NCBI RefSeq assembly: GCF_034344865.1
Contig: NZ_CP133774.1
Coordinates: 7,068,001 to 7,132,000, forward strand
Direction of reading: 5' to 3'
DNA: 64,000 nt
Source of the DNA: Pseudomonas sp. 10S4
GTDB lineage: Bacteria; Pseudomonadota; Gammaproteobacteria; Pseudomonadales; Pseudomonadaceae
The notes beneath the pieces were generated by a model, which saw only the letters and a program-made list of their open reading frames with translations, did no database searches and was not told the origin of the DNA. Both the position numbers and the translations under genes were made by a program. Positions 48,884 to 57,251 of the stretch are shown piece after piece. The first letter of the stretch is position 1, and each line of letters starts with the position of its first letter.

Positions 48884-49555
48884 ATGCGAATCAGAGCAGT
48901 CCTTTTCGACATGGACGGCACTCTGCTCGACACCGCGCCGGACTTCATTGCCATCTGCCAGGCGATGCGTGCCGATCGCGGCTTGCCGCCGATGAATGAC
49001 AAGCACGTTCGCGACGAGATTTCCGGCGGCGCCAAGGCGATGGTCGCAGTGACGTTCTCCATGGACCCGGAATCGCCGGGGTTCGAGGAATTGCGCCTGG
49101 AGTTTCTGGAGCGTTACCTCAAGGATTGCGCAGTTCACAGCAAACTCTTTGACGGCATGGGCGAACTGCTGGCCGACATCGAGAAGGCCAACCTGATCTG
49201 GGGCGTGGTCACCAACAAGCCGCTGCGCTTTGCCGAACCGATCATGCAGCAACTGGGGCTGGCGGAGCGCTCTGCGCTGCTGATCTGCCCGGATCACGTA
49301 AAGAACAGCAAGCCTGACCCGGAGCCATTGATCCTGGCGTGCAAGATGCTCAATCTGGACCCGGCCAGCGTGTTGTTTGTCGGCGATGATTTGCGTGATA
49401 TCGAGTCTGGTCGCGATGCTGGCACCAAGACTGCTGCCGTGACGTATGGCTACATCCATCCGGACGATAACCCGCGGCATTGGGGTGCGGACGTGGTGGT
49501 GGATCATCCGCTGGAGTTGCGCAAGGTTCTGGATAGCGCGCTCTGCAGTTGCTAA
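48884..49555 (+). CDS. mupP: N-acetylmuramic acid 6-phosphate phosphatase (HAD family)
   Basis: A 223-residue HAD phosphatase: [20 protein letters not shown] holds the nucleophile Asp, [14 protein letters not shown] motif [16 protein letters not shown] motif III and [14 protein letters not shown] motif IV. In Pseudomonas the gene next to ubiG is MupP, acting in the cell-wall recycling route that gives UDP-MurNAc and intrinsic fosfomycin tolerance. The older label is phosphoglycolate phosphatase; position decides the call. Confidence 0.88.
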   Translation: MRIRAVLFDMDGTLLDTAPDFIAICQAMRADRGLPPMNDKHVRDEISGGAKAMVAVTFSMDPESPGFEELRLEFLERYLKDCAVHSKLFDGMGELLADIEKANLIWGVVTNKPLRFAEPIMQQLGLAERSALLICPDHVKNSKPDPEPLILACKMLNLDPASVLFVGDDLRDIESGRDAGTKTAAVTYGYIHPDDNPRHWGADVVVDHPLELRKVLDSALCSC

Positions 49556-49569
49556 ACCGAGCGTCTTTT

Positions 49570-49702
49570 TGTGGCGAGGGAGCTTGCTCCCGCTGGGTCG
49601 CGAAGCGGCCCCTCTGTCTACCACCGCAATCTGTCAGGCACACCGCATTGCTGGTTTTACGACTGCTTCGCAGCCGAGCGGGAGCAAGCTCCCTCGCCAC
49701 AA
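49570..49702. repeat. REP doublet (REPIN-like)
   Basis: TGTGGCGAGGGAGCTTGCTC on the left and GAGCAAGCTCCCTCGCCACA on the right, with inner GGTCGCGAAGCGGCCC and GACTGCTTCGCAGCC. Nearly the same element as at 1581-1712. It lies between mupP and the yciK-like gene. Confidence 0.87.
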
Positions 49703-49743
49703 GTGCAACGCCTGCCTACTGCTGAATTGTTGTGAGGTTTTTT

Positions 49744-50484
49744 ATGTTTGATTATTCCGCCCGCCCTGAATTGCTCAAGGACCGGGTCATCCTGGTCACC
49801 GGTGCTGGCCGTGGCATCGGTGCTGCCGCCGCGAAGACCTATGCCGCCCACGGCGCCACCGTATTGCTGCTGGGCAAGACCGAAGCCAACCTGACTCAGG
49901 TCTACGACGAAATCGAAGCGGCCGGTCACCCACAACCAGCCGTGATCCCGTTCAATCTGGAAACCGCCCTGCCCCATCAATACGATGAGTTGGCAGCGAT
50001 GATCGAGACCGAGTTCGGCCATATTGATGGCCTGTTGCACAACGCCTCGATCATTGGTCCGCGCACGCCGATCGAGCAGTTGTCCGGCGAAAACTTCATG
50101 CGGGTCATGCATGTCAACGTCAACGCCATGTTCATGCTCACCAGCACCTTGTTGCCGCTGCTCAAGCTCTCGCAGGACGCCTCCGTGGTGTTCACCTCCA
50201 GCAGCGTCGGGCGCAAGGGTCGGGCGTATTGGGGAGCTTATGGCGTGTCCAAGTTTGCCACCGAAGGCTTGATGCAAACTCTGGCCGACGAGGTCGACAC
50301 CGTGGCACCGGTACGCTCCAACAGCATCAACCCCGGCGCGACCCGCACCAGCATGCGCGCCCAGGCGTATCCCGGTGAAAACCCGCAGAACAACCCAACG
50401 CCTGAGGAGATCATGCCGGTCTACCTTTACCTGATGGGCCCGGACAGCACCGGCATCAACGGCCAGGCATTCAACGCCCAGTAA
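49744..50484 (+). CDS. yciK: YciK-family SDR oxidoreductase
   Basis: A 246-residue SDR starting [39 protein letters not shown] binds the cofactor, HNASIIGPRTPIEQL replaces NNAG, SSSVGRKGRAYWGAYGVSKF has the catalytic Ser, Tyr and Lys, and NPGATRTSMRAQAYP follows. YciK homologues sit beside mupP in many pseudomonads; the substrate is not known. Confidence 0.88.
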   Translation: MFDYSARPELLKDRVILVTGAGRGIGAAAAKTYAAHGATVLLLGKTEANLTQVYDEIEAAGHPQPAVIPFNLETALPHQYDELAAMIETEFGHIDGLLHNASIIGPRTPIEQLSGENFMRVMHVNVNAMFMLTSTLLPLLKLSQDASVVFTSSSVGRKGRAYWGAYGVSKFATEGLMQTLADEVDTVAPVRSNSINPGATRTSMRAQAYPGENPQNNPTPEEIMPVYLYLMGPDSTGINGQAFNAQ

Positions 50485-50859
50485 CGGCCGTGCGTCGCTT
50501 TTGTGCTGCGGCATTTTATTGCCGCTGCACGCTTCAACCGCTGCAACCCCTGCCCTTTACAGTCAAACAAATGCCGCCGAACTGCGCGGCACTTCTTCAA
50601 AAGCGTCCTAACCAAATGATTTAGAACGGCTTTTATCCGAATGAACCGAATGGCACGACTTTCGCTCTAATTTTGTTCAGACACGCAGTGTGAAAGCAGT
50701 TGGCAGCAGCGCCTGAGTCGGCAGGTTACTAATCTTCGACAAAGCGGACTAGACTCGGACCAAATGTCCTACGGGACTGATGGACCAGTATGACGCGCAG
50801 CCCAAAGCCGCTCTCACCCAGCCTGTAAGACAGCCTTACTGCTTAGGGGCTCACGCCAT
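50485..50859. other. 375-base gap before the GGDEF gene
   Basis: No gene seen. Two small hairpins lie close to the yciK stop: GCGGCA/TGCCGC at about 50507-50526 and TGCCGC/GCGGCA near 50574-50592, without good T-tracts. The rest is presumably promoter and leader of the diguanylate cyclase. Confidence 0.6.
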
Positions 50860-51786
50860 ATGAAATCACCTTCCCAGACCAACGCAATTGACTTCGATAG
50901 CGCCAAATTGCAACGCCTGGGCTTTGGTCAGCAGCCTCCTCTTCCGGAACGGCCGGTCAGTCTTGCGCAATTGCGTCAGCAACTGAGCTTGCAGCTGCAA
51001 ACCAGTCTTGAGCCGCAACGCATTCTCGGGCTCTTTTTTCGTGAAATTCAGCGTCTAGTACCGCTCGATGCCTTGGGCTATCAGCACAAGGCCAGTGACT
51101 TGCGGCTGGAGTTTGGTCTTCGCGGTCATCATTCGGTCAGCTACAGCCTGAGCCATGAAGGTGAACATCTGGGTGAACTGGTGTTCCGCCGCAATCAGCG
51201 TTTCAGCGAGCAGGAACTGGGCAACCTGGAGTCGCTACTGTCTGCACTGCTCTATCCAATGCGTAACGCCCTGCTCTACCGCGCAGCGACCCAAAGTGCC
51301 TTGCGTGACCCGCTCACCGACACCGGCAACCGCGTTGCCATGGACCAGACCCTGCAACGGGAAATCGAAATGTCGCGGCGGCATTTGCAGCCCTTGTCGT
51401 TGCTGATGCTCGATATCGACCACTTCAAACGCGTCAATGACAGCCATGGGCACAGCGCTGGTGATGAAGTGCTCAAAGCGGTTGCCGCCTCGATCAAGGG
51501 CCAATTGCGCAACGTGGACATGGTGTTTCGGTTTGGCGGCGAGGAGTTTTTGATTCTGCTGTCCAACACCACTCGGGAAGCGGCGGCCATGGTCGGCGAG
51601 CGCCTGCGGTTTGCCGCCCAGGCTCAGGAGTATCACGCCGATGGCCAGTTGATCGAGCTGACCGTTAGCCTGGGTTGTTCGACCCTGCTGCCCGGTGAAT
51701 CCGCCGAGAGCCTGTTGCGCCGAGCCGACAGTGCGCTGTACGTGGCCAAGCGCGAGGGGCGCAATCGACTGGCGATGGCGGGCTGA
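50860..51786 (+). CDS. Soluble diguanylate cyclase (GGDEF), PA3177-like
   Basis: A 308-residue cytosolic protein. Residues 35-140 form a GAF-like sensory domain. The GGDEF domain begins DPLTDTGNRVAMDQTL, with LMLDIDHFKRVND and the active-site motif GGEEF at 226-230. The inhibitory I-site RNVD (217-220) sits 5 residues ahead, so c-di-GMP feedback is expected. Position near mupP/yciK matches PA3177 of P. aeruginosa, an active cyclase. No transmembrane segment is seen. Confidence 0.9.
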   Translation: MKSPSQTNAIDFDSAKLQRLGFGQQPPLPERPVSLAQLRQQLSLQLQTSLEPQRILGLFFREIQRLVPLDALGYQHKASDLRLEFGLRGHHSVSYSLSHEGEHLGELVFRRNQRFSEQELGNLESLLSALLYPMRNALLYRAATQSALRDPLTDTGNRVAMDQTLQREIEMSRRHLQPLSLLMLDIDHFKRVNDSHGHSAGDEVLKAVAASIKGQLRNVDMVFRFGGEEFLILLSNTTREAAAMVGERLRFAAQAQEYHADGQLIELTVSLGCSTLLPGESAESLLRRADSALYVAKREGRNRLAMAG

Positions 51787-51810
51787 GCGTTCACGAACAA
51801 TACAAAACAA

Positions 51811-51900
51811 TGTGGGAGCGGGCTTGCTCGCGAAAGCAGTGTGACAGTCGACTTAAATGGTGACTGTCAGTCCGTCTTCGCGAGCAAGCCCGCTCCCACA
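51811..51900. repeat. REP doublet of the TGTGGGAGCGGGCTTG type
   Basis: TGTGGGAGCGGGCTTGCTCG and its complement face each other across 90 bases, and the centre also pairs imperfectly (TGACAGTC with GACTGTCA). It lies between the convergent GGDEF and TenA-like genes. Confidence 0.88.
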
Positions 51901-51923
51901 TTAGGTTGTGTGTTGCAGTTAGA

Positions 51924-52718
51924 TCAGCTTTCAGCCAGCGCCATCCGCCCACGAACTACCGGCGCCCGTTCCGCGTGTTCCTGCTGCATGCAGCGCTCCA
52001 GAAACAGAAACATGTAGTCGTAGCTTTTGCACACAGCCTGGCGCAGTTCCACTTGCAGGGATTTGCTCGGGTTCTGGCCCGCCAGGGTGCAGATGATTTC
52101 CAGCGCTTCCCACGGGTGGGCATCGTCGTACTGGGCGTGCATCTTCAGCCACTTCATGGCCCGCTTGCGATCTTCCTCAGGGAAGGCTGCCGCGTACACG
52201 CCACTGGAACAGACCAGCGCCGACCACTCCCCGGTCGCGCCCTCAATGGCGTAGTTGGTAGCGGCGATGGCCACGATCAGCGAATCCGCTGAACTTGTGT
52301 GCCAGCACCAGTGGCTCAACGCATGAAGCTCCGGGGGCACTTGTTGCGCTTGCAGATCTTCCAGGCTGACACCGTGAGCCCGACTCCAGTGCACCCAGTA
52401 ATCGGCGTGGTTCAGTTCGACGCGAATGTTACGCATCAACCAGCGGCGCGCCATGTCTTCACCAGGATGGCGGGCAAAGCGGGTTTTAGTCAGGTTTTGT
52501 GCCATATACAACGCGAACTGCTCGACTACCGGCCAGCCACCTATCAGGTACTGACGCATCGTCTTGGCGCTGAGTTTGTTATCTCGCATGCGCTGATACA
52601 GTTCGTGCTCGACAACCCGACGTTTGCTCTCGCTGCAATCCTGGATCAGTTGCTGAGCCCAGGCGGGATAACTTGCAGCTTCCATGAGTGGTCCGGTTCG
52701 GTTGAATGTGTCGATCAC
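51924..52718 (-). CDS. TenA/PqqC-like iron-containing redox enzyme family protein
   Basis: A 264-residue all-helical protein of the haem-oxygenase-like fold. VVEHELYQRMRDNKLSAKTM, ALYMAQNLTKTRFARH, NHADYWVHWSRAHGVS and AIEGATGEWSALV show the spaced Glu and His residues of the diiron or PqqC-like group. AAGGAG stands 7 bases before GTG 52718, so this start is preferred to ATG 52685. Members are often labelled TenA-type regulators, but an oxidase role is as likely. Confidence 0.75.
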   Translation of the reverse strand: MIDTFNRTGPLMEAASYPAWAQQLIQDCSESKRRVVEHELYQRMRDNKLSAKTMRQYLIGGWPVVEQFALYMAQNLTKTRFARHPGEDMARRWLMRNIRVELNHADYWVHWSRAHGVSLEDLQAQQVPPELHALSHWCWHTSSADSLIVAIAATNYAIEGATGEWSALVCSSGVYAAAFPEEDRKRAMKWLKMHAQYDDAHPWEALEIICTLAGQNPSKSLQVELRQAVCKSYDYMFLFLERCMQQEHAERAPVVRGRMALAES

Positions 52719-52764
52719 TGTTCGGCTCCTTTTGATTTGTGATTGTAAGGATCAGCAAGAGATT

Positions 52765-55224
52765 TCAACGGAACGTGCCAGGCGCCTTGAATAACAGCGG
52801 TTGCGGTCTGGCGGGACGACTTTGCAAGCTATCGCAGGTAAACAGTTGCGGGCGTTCGATGACATACCCTTGAGCGTAATCCACACCGATCTCGAGCAAC
52901 GCCTGCTCGATCTGGGGTGTCTCGACAAACTCGGCAATGGTGCGTTTACCCATGACATGGCCGATGTGATTGATCACCTCGACCATAGCGCGGTTAATCG
53001 GGTCGTCCAGCATATCCTTTACGAAACTCCCGTCGATCTTCAAGAAGTCTACAGGTAAATGTTTCAAGTAAGCGAACGAGGACATTCCGGCGCAAAAGTC
53101 ATCTAGCGAGAAGTGGCAACCTAAACCTTTGAGTTCATTAATAAATCTGATTGCACTTCCTAAATTCGCAATAGCGCTGGTTTCTGTAATTTCAAAACAA
53201 ATCATTTCAGGAGGAATAGCGTAAGTAACAAACTGTTCACGCAGGAAGTCCAGGAACGCCTCATCTCCGATAGTAATGCCTGACAGATTAATCGCACACA
53301 TGGCCAACGGGCCTTTGCGCTGTTCGGCAATACATTGGGCAATGATCTTGAATACGTTCTCCACAACCCAGCGATCCAGCGACGTCATCAGCCCATAACG
53401 CTCAGCGGCCGGGATGAAACTGTCGGGCAAAATCATCCGCCCGGCCTCGTCATGCAGCCGCAGCAGTATTTCGATATGCCCACCGCCCTGCTCGACATGC
53501 CCCAAAGGAGCGATTTCCTGGGCGTACAGGCAGAACCGGTTTTCTTCCAGCGCCATGTGCAAACGCTGCACCCAGGCCATTTCACCAAAACGCAGAGACA
53601 GTTCCGAGTCGTCGGCATGGTAGACCTGAACCCGGTTGCGGCCCTTTTCCTTGGCCATGTAACAGGCCATATCAGCGGCGCGCAGCGAGGATTCGAGCGT
53701 GGTGGGTGTCTGCGCTACATGGACCAGACCGATGCTGACGGTGGTCAGGAACGGCCGGCCTTTCCAGACAAAATGCAGGTTTTGCACGGTCTGGCGCAGT
53801 ACCTCGGCGATTTTCTCCGCATGCTCCGGTGCGCAGTTCTCCAACAGGATGCCGAACTCGTCGCCACCCAATCTGGCCAGGGTGTCGCCTTCGCGCAAAC
53901 CGGATTGCAGCAAGGCGCAGATATGCCGCAGCAATTCGTCGCCCGCCGCATGGCCGCAGGTGTCGTTGACCAGTTTGAACTGGTCCAGGTCGAGGAACAT
54001 CAAGGCGTGGCGCCCCGGCTGCCGTGTCAGGTTGTGCAGCGCCTGCTCCAGGCGATATTCGAATTCGCGGCGGTTGGCCAGCCCGGTCAGGGCGTCGTGG
54101 GTGGCCTGCCAGGACAGATTGGCGATGTATTGCCGTTCCTGGGTCATGTCATGCAGCACCAGCACGGTGCCGCTGACCTTGCCGGCGTTGCGGATCGGTG
54201 CGCCGACCAGGGTCACCGACACGGTGCTGCCATCCAGACGCTGGATCAGTTTGGAATGCTCGCTGCCGCCGCTGAGCTGGCCACTCAAGATGTGCTCGAT
54301 CAAGGTAAAGCCGTCGGCCTGGGCGTTCTCGTCCAGCAGATTGAACAGCGCGGCCAAGGGCAACCCCGTGGCCTGCTCGGCTTTCCAGTGGGTCATGGCC
54401 TCGGCTGCCGGATTCATGTAGGCAATCGCCCCTTCGACATCCGTGGTGATCACGCCATCGCCAATTGACTGCAGGGTGATCTGCGCCCGGTCTTTCTCCA
54501 GTTGCAGGGCCTCGGCGAAGGCGTGGCGCTGTTTGAGCAGTTTGTGAGTGCGCAGCAACGCCAGGACGATCAACCCCAGCGCAGTGGCCAGGTTGGTCAC
54601 CAGCAACAGCCGCAGAATCACCCGCGAGCCCTCGCCCAATGCATCACTGAAGGCCTTGGCGGCCGGGGTTACGCCGTCGTTAATCGCAAAAATCTGATCC
54701 TTCCAGCGCTTGATGTCGGCAGAGGTGGCCTGATTATCGACGACACCCTGGTGCATCTCCCGAGCAACGTCATCGAGTTGCACCAGGTAAGCGTCGCCCA
54801 CGGTCCAGCGATCAATGGCCTTTTCCAGATAACTGAAATGCCGGAAGTTCAGGTACAGCCAGATCAGGCTGGAGACGTCGTCCGGGTGATTGCCGCCCTT
54901 GAGAATCCCCACCCGCGCGGCGTCGAGATCCGGCGGCTGCTTGTCCAGCGCCAGACGCAACTCATGCCCGCCCTGAGGCACGGCAATTGCGTTCTGGTAT
55001 TTGAGGAAGATCGCCTCATCGCGGCTGTCGGCGTAGAGATTGAGGTAATAAATGGCGTCTTTCTGGCCCTTGGACCACAGGCTTTCACCGGCCACATAGC
55101 CGCGAACCGCCGACAGCACATACAGGCTGACGCCACCGAGCAACGCTTGAAATAGCACGACGGCGATAAACGGCCAGACGATGCCCAACAATCGTGGCGT
55201 TCCGAGAGTCCGTTTTGGCTTCAT
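52765..55224 (-). CDS. rbdA: Membrane PAS-GGDEF-EAL c-di-GMP phosphodiesterase, RbdA-like
   Basis: An 819-residue protein from ATG 55224. One helix near residues 12-35 (LLGIVWPFIAVVLFQALLGG) and one near 215-235 flank a periplasmic sensor. A PAS domain (ITLQSIGDGVITTDVEGAIA), GGDEF (REGDTLARLGGDEFGILLE, with I-site RxxD) and EAL (motif EILLRL, later SLDDFCAGMSSFAYLKHL) follow. The neighbours ABC exporter, DsbA-like, trhO and bolA are in the order PA0860 to PA0857, so this is the PA0861 RbdA orthologue, which promotes biofilm dispersal. Confidence 0.88.
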   Translation of the reverse strand: MKPKRTLGTPRLLGIVWPFIAVVLFQALLGGVSLYVLSAVRGYVAGESLWSKGQKDAIYYLNLYADSRDEAIFLKYQNAIAVPQGGHELRLALDKQPPDLDAARVGILKGGNHPDDVSSLIWLYLNFRHFSYLEKAIDRWTVGDAYLVQLDDVAREMHQGVVDNQATSADIKRWKDQIFAINDGVTPAAKAFSDALGEGSRVILRLLLVTNLATALGLIVLALLRTHKLLKQRHAFAEALQLEKDRAQITLQSIGDGVITTDVEGAIAYMNPAAEAMTHWKAEQATGLPLAALFNLLDENAQADGFTLIEHILSGQLSGGSEHSKLIQRLDGSTVSVTLVGAPIRNAGKVSGTVLVLHDMTQERQYIANLSWQATHDALTGLANRREFEYRLEQALHNLTRQPGRHALMFLDLDQFKLVNDTCGHAAGDELLRHICALLQSGLREGDTLARLGGDEFGILLENCAPEHAEKIAEVLRQTVQNLHFVWKGRPFLTTVSIGLVHVAQTPTTLESSLRAADMACYMAKEKGRNRVQVYHADDSELSLRFGEMAWVQRLHMALEENRFCLYAQEIAPLGHVEQGGGHIEILLRLHDEAGRMILPDSFIPAAERYGLMTSLDRWVVENVFKIIAQCIAEQRKGPLAMCAINLSGITIGDEAFLDFLREQFVTYAIPPEMICFEITETSAIANLGSAIRFINELKGLGCHFSLDDFCAGMSSFAYLKHLPVDFLKIDGSFVKDMLDDPINRAMVEVINHIGHVMGKRTIAEFVETPQIEQALLEIGVDYAQGYVIERPQLFTCDSLQSRPARPQPLLFKAPGTFR

Positions 55225-55544
55225 GAGGTCCCTTGCATAGGCACTGCCCTGATCATCATCCAGATCCGACCACTCCCGCAAGACTAGGAGGCGTTCCCAC
55301 TCCCCGCAAGGGGCAGGACGTACACCGAAAAAGACGCATCATCCCAGCATAGAGGAACAACGCGACCTTCGCCGTCAGTTGAGCGTTGCCGGGCACGAAT
55401 GCCCGCCTCCCGGTTAAAGGGTTTCTATATATATGCACCGCACTAGAGCTTCTCGGACTCGCTTAACTGGGCGCCGGTCCTGCCCTTCGGTACGTCAATG
55501 AAGTGCAGGTTAAGCAAGCAACTTTGCGAAGAGAATCATTATTA
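55225..55544. other. 320-base divergent spacer between rbdA and the toxin gene
   Basis: No gene seen. It includes a GGGCGCC-rich stretch near 55468-55485 and an AT-rich TTTCTATATATATGCACC at 55422-55439 that could serve a promoter. The toxin frame opens at GTG 55503, but ATG 55545 looks the better start. Confidence 0.5.
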
Positions 55545-57251
55545 ATGTCTGCTGCATTACCAAACACCACCGAATTATCCTCACCGTCATATGCACAACG
55601 GCATCAAGGCCAGCTGGAAGATTACGATCTGTTGCTGTCGTCGATGCGCGCCCGTGAACAACCTGCCAATACATTGGCAATGAAGTTGTTGCGACCCAGT
55701 CGCTATTCCCCCATGGATCTGGACAGCCAAACAGCACAAGAAGCACTGAAGGCACTGGAAGTGCTTTATGCGAACGAAAACAAAAGTGCACTGGTTATTG
55801 AGTCCTACAGTAGTAACGTCCCTTCCGCGACCGGCAACTGGGTCGCGGCCACAACGCTCCCGCCCTTGTCGACCAACAACCCGCAATGGCGTCTTTACAA
55901 GGATGCCCTCGACAATGCCGTGCAATCTTTGGGAGGAACGATTCGCCGCGATGGCCTGTTCCCCCTTCAACAGATGGCGCTGTATTACGGCATCGCGCCG
56001 TGGGACCCGCAGAACGCGACCCAGCATCAATCGGTCATCGATACCCTGGAAGAAAAACGCGCCTGCCATTCTCTGGAACTTGAAAATGGCCTGGACCTTG
56101 ACGAACTGCGACGCCCCGTGAGTTCGAAAGACCGAAAAGCCTACGACTCCATACGCAAAAGCGCTCCGCACCTGATCGAAACGCTGACGTTTGAGCGCTA
56201 TCTGGCTAAACGGACGAATACCCTGATTATCGAGACCGTACGGGATTTTTTACCGCTACAGACATCGTTGATCGGCTATTTGAGCGATGAGGTTGACGCT
56301 AAGGTAGCGCTTGAAACGATGCGAGCAAAACCGAGCGTCTACCTGGAAAAACTGCTGAAATCGCCCAAGGCTCAGGCCCTCGCGAACCTTTTGATCAAGG
56401 CACTGGACTGGTACGGCGAAAAGCCCGGGGAGCAAACCTCACCGGCCATGCGCGCCAAACTGGTCTGCCGGGCCATCCGCCTTCATCGCCATGCTCCCTC
56501 CGGGGATGCGCCGCAAGAAACCGCCGGTTATGACTGGCGGCAATCCGCTCATTGGGGCAAGAGTTATCAGTCGATCCGCATTGCATTCGAAGCCCACTTG
56601 CTCAGCACCCGGCGCGTTGCTACAGCCAATGAGGCGGTCATTCTCGCCCGCCTCTATCAATCGCAACTGACGAAGGATTTTGCGGTACATGATGTCCCCG
56701 CCGAACTGCCATATAGAAGTTCTGTGGTGTGGGTGAACTTCATGCACGGCGTCTTGCTCTCCGATGCCATGGGATCGGGCTGGATTCAACGACAGACTTT
56801 CCAGCAACTGGTCAATCTGCCAATGGCGCTATCGACCGACGCCTCTGCCGAAGAGCTGGAAGCCATTGCGTTTGCGCGGTTGGTCCCAACAATCCATTGG
56901 GCAGTGACCCAGGGCATCATTCCCGATCGCGCCGATCGGGATTACAGCCAGGATGAACTCGAACGCGCTTCGAAAGCGCTTGATGCTCACAGCCAGGACC
57001 TGCAAAAAGCCATTGTTGAACTGGATGTTCCCCCGCCTGAAAGACTGAAGATGACCAAGCAAGAGATGGCCAATCTGTTCGGAAGCAAAACCTTCACCAG
57101 CGATGGACGCAAATTGGTCGTGCAGGATAAAACCCGCGCGGCTGGCGGCTTTCGCAGTACACCGCTGTTAGATAATCCCCGTGTTCAGGCTTTCACCTTT
57201 CTGGACGTTTACGCAGGGGAAAATTCGACAACGGCGAAATTTGGGGAATGA
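55545..57251 (+). CDS. Giant polymorphic-toxin-like protein, N-terminal part (frame broken before the C-terminal part)
   Basis: The frame codes 568 residues from ATG 55545 (582 from GTG 55503). There is no signal peptide; it begins SAALPNTTELSSPSYAQRHQ and is mainly helical, with no domain I can name surely. Large Pseudomonas proteins with this look are usually catalogued as dermonecrotic-toxin-like or DUF6543. It stops after FLDVYAGENSTTAKFGE. One extra A or G in GGGGAAAA at 57216-57223 would give VYAGEKFDNGEIWGMTGSDG and run straight into the next ORF. I therefore read both as one protein of about 1546 residues. Confidence 0.7.
   Translation: MSAALPNTTELSSPSYAQRHQGQLEDYDLLLSSMRAREQPANTLAMKLLRPSRYSPMDLDSQTAQEALKALEVLYANENKSALVIESYSSNVPSATGNWVAATTLPPLSTNNPQWRLYKDALDNAVQSLGGTIRRDGLFPLQQMALYYGIAPWDPQNATQHQSVIDTLEEKRACHSLELENGLDLDELRRPVSSKDRKAYDSIRKSAPHLIETLTFERYLAKRTNTLIIETVRDFLPLQTSLIGYLSDEVDAKVALETMRAKPSVYLEKLLKSPKAQALANLLIKALDWYGEKPGEQTSPAMRAKLVCRAIRLHRHAPSGDAPQETAGYDWRQSAHWGKSYQSIRIAFEAHLLSTRRVATANEAVILARLYQSQLTKDFAVHDVPAELPYRSSVVWVNFMHGVLLSDAMGSGWIQRQTFQQLVNLPMALSTDASAEELEAIAFARLVPTIHWAVTQGIIPDRADRDYSQDELERASKALDAHSQDLQKAIVELDVPPPERLKMTKQEMANLFGSKTFTSDGRKLVVQDKTRAAGGFRSTPLLDNPRVQAFTFLDVYAGENSTTAKFGE

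Noticed and set aside
49570..49702. Possible structured RNA between mupP and yciK
   Set aside because: The same palindromic arms occur at other loci in the window, so it is a REP doublet rather than a unique RNA gene.
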